Positions 1 through 8,177 of a stretch of 64,000 bases of DNA are shown here, in pieces. The stretch's first letter is position 1. Each line of letters opens with the position of its first letter. The notes beneath the pieces were generated by a model, which was not told the DNA's origin, did no database searches, and saw nothing but the letters and a program-made list of their open reading frames with translations. The translations under genes were made by a program, and so were the position numbers. Source of the DNA: Gemmatimonadota bacterium (GTDB lineage: Bacteria > Latescibacterota > UBA2968 > GCA-2709665). Location: the NCBI GenBank assembly GCA_028873695.1, contig JAPPNU010000024.1:90975-154974 (forward strand), read 5' to 3'.

Positions 1-444
1 GTGCTATTCCTCGGGTACAAATTCGGCGCGTTCAACTTCACGGAGTACCCGTTCACGAGATACGCGCCGCGCCTGTACGACGCCGTTGTCGCGAATATCA
101 AATCGCCCGAACCCGCTTCGTGGGAACGTCTGGTGCTGTTCGGGTTCGGCGGCATCCTGATGGCGGCCTTCACGCTCCTGCGCTACCGGCTGCCGTGGTG
201 GCCCCTGCACCCCGTGGGATTCATAGTGACCACAACCAGCCTGCTGCACGAAATCACCGCCATCCTCATCGTCTGGTTGTTCAAGGCCATCGTCATGCGT
301 GTTGGCGGCGTACAGCTGTATCGTTATTTCCGTCCCCTCTTCTTCGGAATCATCGTCGGACGCGCCACCGGCGTTCTGGTCTCGTTTATCGTCGATCTGA
401 TCTGGTTTCCCGGCGGGGGCCACCACGTCCACGGATGGGCTTAG
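1..444 (+). CDS. DUF6784/DUF6785-type membrane transporter, C-terminal part (partial)
   Basis: This is the last 147 residues of a multi-pass membrane protein whose beginning lies before the window, so the GTG at position 1 is probably an internal Val. The segment has two or three hydrophobic helices and the motif WWPLHPVGF followed by a K-[AI]-x-V-M-R-V-G-G stretch. That order is typical of the C-terminal DUF6784 domain of DUF6785 proteins, large OPT/MFS-like permeases common in uncultured FCB and Poribacteria-like genomes. Its substrate is unknown. A sugar or oligosaccharide would fit the degradation genes nearby, but that is only an inference. The next gene starts 98 bp downstream and has its own candidate promoter. 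Confidence 0.7.
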   Translation: MLFLGYKFGAFNFTEYPFTRYAPRLYDAVVANIKSPEPASWERLVLFGFGGILMAAFTLLRYRLPWWPLHPVGFIVTTTSLLHEITAILIVWLFKAIVMRVGGVQLYRYFRPLFFGIIVGRATGVLVSFIVDLIWFPGGGHHVHGWA

Positions 445-472
445 ACCCCTTCGCCGATTTTCCGATCAATCC

Positions 473-503
473 TTGACAGATCTACCCGTTTCCGCGTTAT
501 TTT
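473..503 (+). promoter_or_regulatory. candidate sigma70 promoter of the FG-GAP gene
   Basis: A perfect -35 box TTGACA (473-478) is followed after 19 bp by TATTTT (498-503, 4 of 6 matches). A ribosome-binding site GGAGGG lies at 530-535, seven bases before the ATG at 543. The 19-bp spacer is longer than ideal. Confidence 0.4.
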
Positions 504-542
504 TCTTCGAAAAACGCCGGGTATTCTCTGGAGGGTCCGCCC

Positions 543-2315
543 ATGATAAGACGCGTAATGATTCTGTTGGCAGGTGTCGTGTTTCTTGGTTCCGCCGCCG
601 TCGCGCAAGACGGCACGATCCTCTACGATTTCCCGCACGAAGTCAGCCCCTTTGACGAGATGGGCGGGCTCCCCGGCGCGGCGATGTTCGACTACGACAA
701 CGACGGCGACCTGGACGTCTACGTCGCAAACGGCCATGGCTTTCGCAACTACCTCCTGGAAAACGACGGGAGCGGCAAGTTCACCGACGTCTCCAGAAGG
801 GCCGGCGTCAACGTCGAGACGGAGACACACGGCGTGGCCAGCGCGGATATCGACAACGACGGCGACGCGGACCTCTTCGCAGCCACGGACGGCCGGAACT
901 ATCTCTTCCTGAACAATGGCGACGGGACGTTTTCCGACATAACCGAATCCGCGGGGATCGTCTCCCGTTACTTCTCGTCGACCGTTGCGTTCGCGGACGT
1001 GGACAACGACGGGTACGTGGATATCTACATCGGGGGCGCGGGGGGCGAGGATGGCGTTGAGATGAACAGGATTGTGGGTACGGGGGAAATGTACGTCAAT
1101 AACGGGGACCTGACCTTCAGGGACGTCACCGACGAGACCGGTACTGAGGCGACGTACACATGGTCCGCCCGCTTCTGCGACTACGACGACGACGGCGATC
1201 CCGACCTGTTTACCGCCAACGACCAGGGCATCGCACTGGCGGGCGAATGGTCTCCCATCCGGCTTCACAGGAACGACGGCAATCTGAGATTCACCGACGT
1301 CACCCGTGAGGCCGGCCTGGGCATTACCGGAAGCTGGATGGGACTCGCGTTCGGAGACTACGACCTGGACGGCGACTTCGACCTGTTCGCGACCAACGTG
1401 GGCGGCTCGTTCGTGGACAAGAAGGGGCACCAGGAATACGATCTGCACGGGTTCTTCCGCAACGACGAGGGCGTGTTCAGGAACATCGCCGAGGAACTGG
1501 TAGTCGCGCAGAGTCGCACACTGGCCAAACTGCAATTCGGATGGGGCACGGTCTTTACGGATTTCGATAACGACGGGGATCTGGACCTGTACTACGTGGG
1601 CAACTTCGACATGCTCCAGGCGTATGACAACCCCGGTTACCTGTTGATTAACGACGGGACCGGAGCGTTCAGGGATTCCACGGCCAGATTCGGCCTGCGG
1701 ACGATTGACGGAACAGACGTTCCCACGATCGCGGTGGGCGTCGCCGCCGGCGACGTGAACGACGACGGACACGTGGATATCTTCGTCGCCAATGCCGGAA
1801 CGGACTTCCGGACGGGGTATCCCATGTTGTTTACGGAAAAATTCGACGACAACAACTGGATCCGCCTCAAACTGGAAGGCACGGAAAGCAACCGGTCGGC
1901 CATCGGCGCCAGAATCCGTCTCTTCGCGGGCGGCGGGACCCAGATCCGCGACGTTGCAAGCGGGGGCAGCAGCTTCTCGCAGAACAGCCTGTGGCCCACG
2001 TTCGGCATTGGCGGTAACGCCGTCATTGACTCAATCGAAATCCGATGGCCAAGTGGAATCGTTCAGACGATCAGAGACATTGAACCGAACCAAACGTTGG
2101 AGGTGCTGGAAGAGCGGCCGCCTCCCGTCGTCGTCTACGCCGATCCCCGGGCCGATTTCAATGGCGACGGCAGCGTGGATTTCGGCGATTTCATCGCCCT
2201 TACCGCGGCGTTTAACACTGGCGATTCAACCTACGATCTGAATGGAGACAATGTGGTCGATTTCACCGATTTCATCGAATTCACGAGGTCGTTCGGTCGC
2301 CCGCTGCCATCATAG
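543..2315 (+). CDS. Secreted CRTAC1/FG-GAP repeat protein with UnbV domain and dockerin-like tail
   Basis: The 590-residue product starts with a signal peptide (hydrophobic to about residue 21, cleavage near AVAQ). It then carries seven FG-GAP/VCBS calcium-binding blades with D-x-D-N-D-G-D-x-D motifs near residues 49, 101, 152, 212, 272, 339 and 403. An ASPIC/UnbV domain follows at about 445-515. The last 55 residues hold two EF-hand-like loops (near 537 and 564) of the dockerin type, D-x-N-G-D-x-x-V-D-F. Such proteins are beta-propellers exported to the surface or periplasm; the dockerin-like pair would bind calcium and a cohesin-like partner or serve as a sorting tail. No cohesin is visible in the window. 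The start is supported by GGAGGG seven bases upstream. The ligand of the propeller is unknown. Confidence 0.85.
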   Translation: MIRRVMILLAGVVFLGSAAVAQDGTILYDFPHEVSPFDEMGGLPGAAMFDYDNDGDLDVYVANGHGFRNYLLENDGSGKFTDVSRRAGVNVETETHGVASADIDNDGDADLFAATDGRNYLFLNNGDGTFSDITESAGIVSRYFSSTVAFADVDNDGYVDIYIGGAGGEDGVEMNRIVGTGEMYVNNGDLTFRDVTDETGTEATYTWSARFCDYDDDGDPDLFTANDQGIALAGEWSPIRLHRNDGNLRFTDVTREAGLGITGSWMGLAFGDYDLDGDFDLFATNVGGSFVDKKGHQEYDLHGFFRNDEGVFRNIAEELVVAQSRTLAKLQFGWGTVFTDFDNDGDLDLYYVGNFDMLQAYDNPGYLLINDGTGAFRDSTARFGLRTIDGTDVPTIAVGVAAGDVNDDGHVDIFVANAGTDFRTGYPMLFTEKFDDNNWIRLKLEGTESNRSAIGARIRLFAGGGTQIRDVASGGSSFSQNSLWPTFGIGGNAVIDSIEIRWPSGIVQTIRDIEPNQTLEVLEERPPPVVVYADPRADFNGDGSVDFGDFIALTAAFNTGDSTYDLNGDNVVDFTDFIEFTRSFGRPLPS

Positions 2316-2345
2316 AAAAAGCCCAGCGGAGGATTCGCCGGGTTT
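2316..2345 (+). terminator. weak terminator-like hairpin after the FG-GAP gene
   Basis: Right after the stop codon, an A-rich AAAGCCC arm can pair with GGGTTT at 2339-2345 around a short GCG/CGC inner stem. The stem has a bulge and the T run is short, so this is only a possible terminator. Confidence 0.3.
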
Positions 2346-2434
2346 GACTGAAATTCGAGTTTCAATTCGGTTATTTTCTCGCAACAATCAACACGCTTCC
2401 ACGGTTTCAACACGTCGTGCGTCCATTCTGACCC

Positions 2435-2630
2435 TTCGCCGACCCTTCGACAAGCTCAGGGAGCGACTCAGGGCAGATCACGGGATTCCTTACAGCGACT
2501 CTGTGACGTCCATTAAACTGATTATGCGTGGTCATTGAGCTTGTCGAAATGCCCGCGATTCAACAACCCTTCGACAGGCTTGCTTCGACAGGCTCAGCAC
2601 AAGCAGGACAACGGCTCAGGGTTCCTCGAC
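2435..2630. repeat. cluster of CTTCGACAAGCTCAGG-type interspersed repeats
   Basis: The 300-bp spacer between two convergent genes (2316-2615) holds several copies or fragments of a 16-18 bp word. These are CCCTTCGACAAGCTCAGG at 2443-2460, its reverse complement GAGCTTGTCGAA at 2537-2548, CCCTTCGACAGGCT at 2567-2580 and CTTCGACAGGCTCAGC at 2583-2598. The direct and inverted copies can form hairpins in RNA from either strand. This word is a widely seen REP-like intergenic repeat in environmental bacterial genomes. The last copies run into the 3' end of the DUF4249 gene. No other gene is visible here. Confidence 0.6.
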
Positions 2631-3542
2631 GATAACGAAGCCAAGAGAATCCACGGATGCGGACCCGAAGAGACCGATCCCGCCCTCCACGTTGAAGAGC
2701 GGCCGCCTGAAGTTCTCGCCCGCCAGCCCGCCGTACCAGCTCTCCTGCGCCTCCGGGCCCGAGCGCACGAAGTCGTACCAGTTCCTGTCCACCGCGTAGA
2801 TCCGCATCAGGTGGCGCCCGGTGTAGTAGATGGCGAACCAGGGCAGCCTGACGCTTCCCTCGGTCGACTCGATCGCCGGTGAACTTCCCGTGCGCTCCGG
2901 CGATTCTTCAGATATTTCCCGCGCGACCTCTTCGCCGTCCGCATCCAGGCTGGCAATGCCAACCTGATAGCCGGGAACGTCGATCGGATCGAACCTGGCC
3001 TCGAGAAACCCGGTCTTGTACACGACCCGGTTCTCCGGAACGCGGAAGACGCCATCCTCCGCTTCAGCGAACGTCTTCAGCTTCCGGCTGACTTCCTCGG
3101 TCTTCTGATCCAGAACGACGCCCTCACGCACACGGAACGCACCGGGCGTGACCGTCGTCGCCCGAGCCGTCGTGTCGTTTGCGGTTACGACCATGACGTA
3201 TTCTGTTTCGGGGGCGACCACCGGAGGATCGGCCGGAGGCGAATACTGAAACGGACCTGCATCCGGATCCCGGATATACCGAAAGACTCGGTCCGCCTGC
3301 CGTATTTCGACGACCGCGTCCGACACCACGGCGTGTCTCGGGCTTTCCCGATCGCCTGTCGCCACGGTCTGCGTCACGAATACCGGGGGAAGCGGCCGGC
3401 CCACAATCAACAGACCGTCAAGCACGAGTTTGCCCGCCGCGTCCGGGCCGAACAACGATTCGGGGGTCCGTTCGGCATGGCAGGCCGATATCAGAAGGCA
3501 CGACGCCACCGTCAGGACTATATTTGTGTTCCGCGAGACCAT
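2616..3542 (-). CDS. DUF4249-type outer-membrane lipoprotein, partner of the TonB receptor
   Basis: The 308-residue product begins with a lipoprotein signal ending in I-S-A-C (Cys21). The body is predicted beta-rich, and the C-terminus N-V-E-G-G-I-G-L-F-G-S-A-S is characteristic of DUF4249 proteins. In FCB bacteria these are encoded next to TonB-dependent receptors with a carboxypeptidase-like N-terminal domain and are thought to help ligand capture, like SusD. That receptor is the next gene upstream on the same strand (3989-6274). The 446-bp gap between the two is unusually long and full of repeats. The ligand is unknown. The start codon is ATG with a purine-rich GAGGGG about nine bases upstream. 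Confidence 0.75.
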   Translation of the reverse strand: MVSRNTNIVLTVASCLLISACHAERTPESLFGPDAAGKLVLDGLLIVGRPLPPVFVTQTVATGDRESPRHAVVSDAVVEIRQADRVFRYIRDPDAGPFQYSPPADPPVVAPETEYVMVVTANDTTARATTVTPGAFRVREGVVLDQKTEEVSRKLKTFAEAEDGVFRVPENRVVYKTGFLEARFDPIDVPGYQVGIASLDADGEEVAREISEESPERTGSSPAIESTEGSVRLPWFAIYYTGRHLMRIYAVDRNWYDFVRSGPEAQESWYGGLAGENFRRPLFNVEGGIGLFGSASVDSLGFVIVEEP

Positions 3543-3596
3543 TAAACCTAACCCCTCTTCAAGTGCATTATGATTGCTGAAACCAGAAAATGCTTA

Positions 3597-3965
3597 CATG
3601 GATGGACAGGATGAACAGGATAAAGGCCAACCAGGATTGACAGGATTTAAACGACTAAGCAGGATTAGAAACCAGGAGCAAGATCAGATCCCAATTCAGC
3701 AAGAGTGCCAAGGTTAAGACAAATGCTCGCGTTTCCGGGCCAAAGCGATGCGTCTTTACCTCTGTAGACCGCACAGCGTCACAGTCACCAATCAGATTCC
3801 TCGTTTATTCTGATGCAGTGTCACGAAGACCTCGCTGAGTTTGTCGAGCTGCAACCGGCTGTTGAACACAACCGCCGATCTTCGTGAATGGTTCACACTA
3901 TAAAATTCATAGAATTCGGAATTGATTAATTCGGGTTTTTATCCTGTATATCCTGTTTATCCATG
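3597..3965. repeat. spacer bounded by inverted 31-bp CATGGAT..ACAGGAT repeats
   Basis: Between the DUF4249 and TonB receptor genes, the 446 bp at 3543-3988 contain no gene. A 31-bp sequence at 3597-3627 made of CATGGAT, ACAGGAT, ACAGGAT and AAA blocks returns inverted at 3935-3965 with about 26 of 31 matches. Further degenerate ACAGGAT and GCAGGATTAG units follow the left copy (about 3630-3665). The layout, about 370 bp with inverted ends, resembles a non-autonomous mobile element or a pair of REP-like repeats. No transposase is present. Confidence 0.6.
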
Positions 3966-3988
3966 TTTCCCCCGATTCAATTCGTTCA

Positions 3989-6274
3989 TCAAAAGGCATA
4001 GTTGATACCCAGCGTGGGTACGACCGGCAGCATCTTCACGACCTCGGGAGCGGCCTGAATCGCGTCAGGATCGAACTGGACGAACCATTCATTGCGCCGG
4101 CTGTAGACGTTAAACACCTGAATATATGCCTCGGCGTCCACGCCGAAGACACGGATCCCGCGCTTGATGCTCAGGTCCAGCCTGTGGTACGGCAGCAGCC
4201 GCGCGCTGTTCCGGTCCGCCGGCAGCGCATAGTTCTCGATTCTGGCTTCGGGCTCGGCGGGCCGCCTCAATCTGTATACCGCCGACGCCGGCGTAAACGC
4301 CTGTCCCGTGGCGTACAGCAGATTGGCGCCAAGGGTCCACCTGCCCGCCCGCCAGTTGCTGACGAATGAAAGATCGTGCCGCCGGTCGTACTTGGGCGGA
4401 AACCTCTTACCGCCGTTCAACTCCGCGAACCGCCGCCGGGTCCATCCCAGCGTATATCCGATCCAGCCGGTGACCCGCCCCGTGCGCTTTTGAAGGAAGA
4501 ACTCGACGCCGGATGCGACACCGGTTCCCCCGCTAACAAAGGTGTCTTCGGAAGTGCCCGCGTCCGAGCCGACGGCAACGTTGTTGTCGAAAAGCACCAG
4601 GTTGGCGAAATCCGTAAAGTACCCTTCCAACGTCAACTGATACCGCTTCGACGGTTCCCATTCCAGACCCGCCACCCCCTGCCAGGAACGACCGGGCGCC
4701 ACGGTTTTGTCGAGAGGCACCCAGACGTCGCCGCCGCTGAAGGCCTCGGTGGTCACCAGCTGAAGGTACTGCCTGTAAGACCCGCCGCCCAGTTTCAGCT
4801 TCAACGTTGGCGTGAACCCGTGGCTGAGGGCGAACCGGGGTTCGGCGTGAAATCTGTTTCCTTCGCTGAAGTAGTTCGTGCGCGCGCCCAGCCTCACGCT
4901 CGTTTCCGCCCGCGGCTGCCACAAGTCCTGCGCATACGCCGAAAAAAGGAAGGGCCTTTCACGGATATCCAGTTGATCGTCCTGGTTGAAGCTTTGTTTG
5001 TACGCGAAGTCGAACCACGTGCCGATAAACCCGAAATTCAGGGAATGCCTGCTGCTCGCAAAGAAGTCCAGGTCCCCCTTGACCGTGATGTCCAGGATCC
5101 CGTTGGAAAACTCAATGGGGGTCTCGATCACGCGCAATTCCGTGTTGCTTTCGTACTTGCTTCCCGATACCACGAGATTGCCGAAGACCGCAGGGGAAAA
5201 CACGTGGGTCCATCGGCCCGTGAATGCGGTATTGCCCCACCTTACATTGAAAAAACTCCCGTCATCCAGGTCCAGTTCCAGGTCGTCGCGTCCGAAGTAT
5301 CCGCTGAACATCAGCTTGTCGCCGTCACCGATGTCGCGATTGAATTTCGCATTGGTATCGTAGAAATAGTAGTACGGTACTTCGGTGTCCTCGTCCCGGA
5401 TCAGGGAAAGAACCGGTTCAAGGTACGTCCGCCGGCCGGAGACCATCCAGGACCCGTTGCCCGCGGGTCCCTCCAGGGTCATCCGCGCGGAAATCAGACT
5501 GATGCCGCCCGATCCCTCGAATCCCTTCCGGTTGCCGTCACGATTGCGCACGTCCAGGACGGAACCGAGCCGTCCCCCGTATTGGGCCGGATAGGCGCCC
5601 TTGTGCAGGCTCATGTCCTTGATGGCGTCCGGATTGAACGTGGAGAAGAAGCCGAACGCGTGGGTCGGGTTGTACAGCGGGATCTGGTCCAGCAGGATGA
5701 GCGTCTGGTCCGGCCCGCCGCCGCGGATGTACAGCCCGCTTGTGAAATCGGAAGCCGCCTGTATGCCGGGGAGCAACTGAAGGCTGCGCAGAAGGTCCGT
5801 TTCGCCTACCGCGGGCAATTCCTGCAACTGCGCCGTCTCAAGCGTAACAAAACCCGTCTGCACGTTCCGTTCCGCTTCGTACGGGTCCCCTTCCACCACG
5901 ATCTCACGCGACAGAATCGGCTCGGGGACCAGTTGCACGTTCAGTTCCCGCAACTCTGCGCCGGCGAATCGAAGGGTATCCGCGAAGCTGCGGTACCCGA
6001 TATAGGAGACCACGAACGTATATTCGCCGGGAGGAATGTGCTGGATCGCGTAATACCCGTCCACGTTGCTCAGCGCGCCCAACGGCGATGCAACCCCTCG
6101 CAGAACCACGTTCGAGTAGGGCAGCGACTCTCCGCTGTTGCGGTCCGTCACGAATCCGCTCAGCGTTGCAGCCCCGACTGAGCCGGGCAAGAGAAGAACC
6201 AGAGTCAGAATGCGCACTGCGTTCACCTTCGCGCCCCCATTCGCGTTGAATCGTCTCGCCGTGGAACCAAACAC
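3989..6274 (-). CDS. TonB-dependent receptor with carboxypeptidase-regulatory-like N-terminal domain
   Basis: The product (761 residues) is an outer-membrane active transporter. After the signal peptide comes a carboxypeptidase-regulatory-like beta-sandwich (about 38-115). A plug domain follows (about 125-240), with T-D-L-L-R-S-L-Q-L-L-P-G and Y-I-R-G-G-G-P-D-Q-T. A 22-strand beta-barrel then runs to a terminal aromatic residue in N-Y-A-F. Length and order are normal for the family. The reading frame opens with GTG at 6274. A second GTG at 6226 (residue 17) fits the signal peptide better, because it starts just before the hydrophobic stretch R-I-L-T-L-V-L-L-L, and I consider it the more likely start. 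The downstream partner is the DUF4249 lipoprotein. The imported ligand is unknown. Confidence 0.85.
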   Translation of the reverse strand: MFGSTARRFNANGGAKVNAVRILTLVLLLPGSVGAATLSGFVTDRNSGESLPYSNVVLRGVASPLGALSNVDGYYAIQHIPPGEYTFVVSYIGYRSFADTLRFAGAELRELNVQLVPEPILSREIVVEGDPYEAERNVQTGFVTLETAQLQELPAVGETDLLRSLQLLPGIQAASDFTSGLYIRGGGPDQTLILLDQIPLYNPTHAFGFFSTFNPDAIKDMSLHKGAYPAQYGGRLGSVLDVRNRDGNRKGFEGSGGISLISARMTLEGPAGNGSWMVSGRRTYLEPVLSLIRDEDTEVPYYYFYDTNAKFNRDIGDGDKLMFSGYFGRDDLELDLDDGSFFNVRWGNTAFTGRWTHVFSPAVFGNLVVSGSKYESNTELRVIETPIEFSNGILDITVKGDLDFFASSRHSLNFGFIGTWFDFAYKQSFNQDDQLDIRERPFLFSAYAQDLWQPRAETSVRLGARTNYFSEGNRFHAEPRFALSHGFTPTLKLKLGGGSYRQYLQLVTTEAFSGGDVWVPLDKTVAPGRSWQGVAGLEWEPSKRYQLTLEGYFTDFANLVLFDNNVAVGSDAGTSEDTFVSGGTGVASGVEFFLQKRTGRVTGWIGYTLGWTRRRFAELNGGKRFPPKYDRRHDLSFVSNWRAGRWTLGANLLYATGQAFTPASAVYRLRRPAEPEARIENYALPADRNSARLLPYHRLDLSIKRGIRVFGVDAEAYIQVFNVYSRRNEWFVQFDPDAIQAAPEVVKMLPVVPTLGINYAF

Positions 6275-6336
6275 CGCCGCTCGCGGGTCTCCCGTGAAAC
6301 CAGGTCGCGGCGACCCTCGATCGAGTCCAGGTGCAG

Positions 6337-6366
6337 AAAAACCCGGCGCTGTCGCCGGGCTTTATT
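6337..6366 (-). terminator. rho-independent terminator of the epimerase operon
   Basis: A perfect 7-bp stem CCCGGCG/CGCCGGG (6342-6348 and 6353-6359) with a CTGT loop is followed on the minus strand by TTTTT (complement of 6337-6341). It lies past the stop of the minus-strand gene at 6514 and before the TonB receptor start. The plus strand also shows a short T-rich tail, so it may act both ways. Confidence 0.8.
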
Positions 6367-6513
6367 GTTCATTAAGCCGTCAGGTTGTTTAAAATACACC
6401 CGTCCACCCGGTCCTGAATGCCTGATTGGAATAACGACCGAAACCTGCCGGAGTTCCCGGATTCTGCAACGGCGTCGCGCCGGCGAAACTCCCTGTTTCA
6501 GGCCGCGGCATGT

Positions 6514-7545
6514 TCAGGACAGCCATTTGAGCAACCGGAGTACGCCCTGTTTCACGGGGTCCCGGTGAATGGACCTCGCGCCCGCGTCGGGTGTCAGGGA
6601 TCCACGCTCGATGTACCAGTCGTACGCCTGGATCATCATCTCCGCGTTTCCGTACCGGGGCTTCCATCCTAGCTGTTTCATCGGTTCCGAGAGGTCGAAA
6701 TAGAATGGCTTGTGGTAGGTCAGGTAGTGCCAGGGGGCGAGCGGACAGATCTTCAGAACATCCAGAAGCTTCAGGGCTGACACGGTCAGTCCGACCGGCA
6801 ATCCCACAATTCCAGTCCTGCTGCCGGCGTGTCTGATGGTTGCGCCAAGATCGTCCCGCAGTGTCGAAAACCGGCCGGCGCCGATATTGAATGTGCCCCG
6901 CGTCCCGTTCTCCACGCCCAGCAACGCGGCCGTCACCAGGTCGTCGACGTGGACAAACTGAAAGAGATTGTCGCCGCTGCCGATGACGTAGATGTTCCTG
7001 CCGTCGCGAATCCATTCGAACAGGATCTGAAAAATGCCCAGCCTGCCCGGCCCGAGGATGGTCCGCGGCCGGAGAATCAGGCTGGGCAACCCGTTTTGCG
7101 CTGCCGCCAGGACCTCCTGCTCGGCCGCGAGCTTCGCGCGACCGTAATGCTCTACGGGCGCCGCCGGCGTGGCGCTTGTAATCGGACACGCCTCGGGGAT
7201 GCCGAACACCGCCGAGGACGACATGTGGACGAACAGGCTGACACCGGCTTCCAGGGCCGCGTCCGCGGCCGCCCGCGTGCCTCCGACGTTGACGCTCCGG
7301 AATTCTCCTCCCGCCTTCGCCAGAGGTACCAGGGCGACGTTGTGATGTACGAACTGCACACCCGTCATCGCATCCCGCACGCCGCGCCGGTCGCGAATGT
7401 CGCAGGCAACGAACTCCGTGCCGCGAGGGCGGTCGGGCGAATCGATGACATCCAGTACCCGTACCCCCTCGCCCAGTGCGTGCAAACGCCGGACGAAATG
7501 GCTTCCGAGAAACCCCGAGCCGCCGGTTACCAGGTGCATTGCCAT
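6514..7545 (-). CDS. NAD-dependent epimerase/dehydratase (extended SDR)
   Basis: With ATG at 7545 the product has 343 residues. It opens directly with the Rossmann motif T-G-G-S-G-F-L-G and has an S-S-S-A catalytic region and the active-site Y-G-R-A-K (Tyr-x-x-x-Lys). The C-terminal half fits the 3-beta-HSD/UDP-sugar epimerase family. The reading frame is open to 7611, but the extra 22 residues would precede the Rossmann strand, and AGG sits eight bases before 7545. It would act in the cytoplasm on a nucleotide sugar or sterol-like alcohol. It is the last gene of a three-gene operon with a YdcF-like protein and another epimerase, followed by a terminator. The substrate is not resolvable. Confidence 0.8.
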   Translation of the reverse strand: MAMHLVTGGSGFLGSHFVRRLHALGEGVRVLDVIDSPDRPRGTEFVACDIRDRRGVRDAMTGVQFVHHNVALVPLAKAGGEFRSVNVGGTRAAADAALEAGVSLFVHMSSSAVFGIPEACPITSATPAAPVEHYGRAKLAAEQEVLAAAQNGLPSLILRPRTILGPGRLGIFQILFEWIRDGRNIYVIGSGDNLFQFVHVDDLVTAALLGVENGTRGTFNIGAGRFSTLRDDLGATIRHAGSRTGIVGLPVGLTVSALKLLDVLKICPLAPWHYLTYHKPFYFDLSEPMKQLGWKPRYGNAEMMIQAYDWYIERGSLTPDAGARSIHRDPVKQGVLRLLKWLS

Positions 7546-7607
7546 GAGAAAGACCTGCCTGCCCGTAGCGACCTGTCCCGGAAATTTCCCACAATTCTCC
7601 CTCCGAA

Positions 7608-8177
7608 TCAAGGCAACCCGCTTCCGGAACGGAACATTGCGCCGCGAATGACGTCGCGCGCCATCGCCGAAAGCTCGTAGACCAGGTGCGCGGGTCTGAC
7701 CCTATAGTACCAGAGGCGGTTGACAACGCGTTCGCCGGAAAAGACCCTGAATGGCACCCGGTGGACCCGCGCAATGCGGTAGCCCGACCTGGCGAAACAG
7801 TAACGCGCGCGGTAGGAGTGGAGGTCGGCGCAGATCAGGTCGACGGGGCCCGGCGGCCATCGATTCCGGCCGATGAGGTATCTTCGAAGCAGGATCGCAT
7901 TGCCGAGCGTATCAACGTATCCCGGCTCCCGATAGACGGGACAGTGAATCCGCCGGCAAGCCGACCTGGCAGTCAGGTACGTGTATGCAGCCTCCTGTTC
8001 GAAAACATCGCCGCCAAACCGGTTCGCGGGCGCCAGATACACGACGGTAGCCGGCGTCGCGATTTTCGCGACATAGTCCAGGACCTGCCGGAAAACAAAA
8101 CTGGGTTCGGGCAGGGTCTTTCCGCGGGCGTCCCCGGCCAATCCTTCCGGTACGACAACCAGGGGCCTTCCTTTCAC
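7608..8177 (-). CDS. ElyC/SanA/YdcF-like (DUF218) protein
   Basis: The 189-residue product starts with GTG at 8177, which overlaps the TGA of the upstream epimerase as GTGA (8174-8177), a mark of translational coupling. I assign it to the DUF218 family from three features in the right order. One is a beta strand L-V-V-V-P-E-G near the N-terminus. Another is a Y-V-D-T-L-G-N-A central motif, like the T-x-x-N-A of YdcF. The third is a D-L-I-C-A-D-L-H-S-Y-R-A-R segment, like the conserved S-x-x-H-x-x-R region. Family members bind nucleotides or take part in envelope polymer metabolism. Unlike SanA or ElyC it lacks a clear membrane anchor. Neighbouring epimerases suggest a role in sugar polymer biosynthesis. 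The assignment is moderate. Confidence 0.55.
   Translation of the reverse strand: MKGRPLVVVPEGLAGDARGKTLPEPSFVFRQVLDYVAKIATPATVVYLAPANRFGGDVFEQEAAYTYLTARSACRRIHCPVYREPGYVDTLGNAILLRRYLIGRNRWPPGPVDLICADLHSYRARYCFARSGYRIARVHRVPFRVFSGERVVNRLWYYRVRPAHLVYELSAMARDVIRGAMFRSGSGLP

Noticed and set aside
441..1772. Long open frame on the minus strand (443 residues) across the FG-GAP gene
   Set aside because: The plus-strand frame has a signal peptide, a ribosome-binding site and seven recognisable calcium-binding blades; the minus frame has none of these and is an effect of the repetitive GC-rich codons.
690..1790. DNA-level tandem repeat GACAACGACGGCGA
   Set aside because: The repeats are in frame and encode the calcium-binding loops of the beta-propeller; they are protein repeats, not an intergenic element.
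4376..6181. Open frame of 601 residues on the plus strand opposite the TonB receptor
   Set aside because: The receptor on the other strand has all its domains. The plus-strand protein is rich in Arg and Val with no domain pattern.
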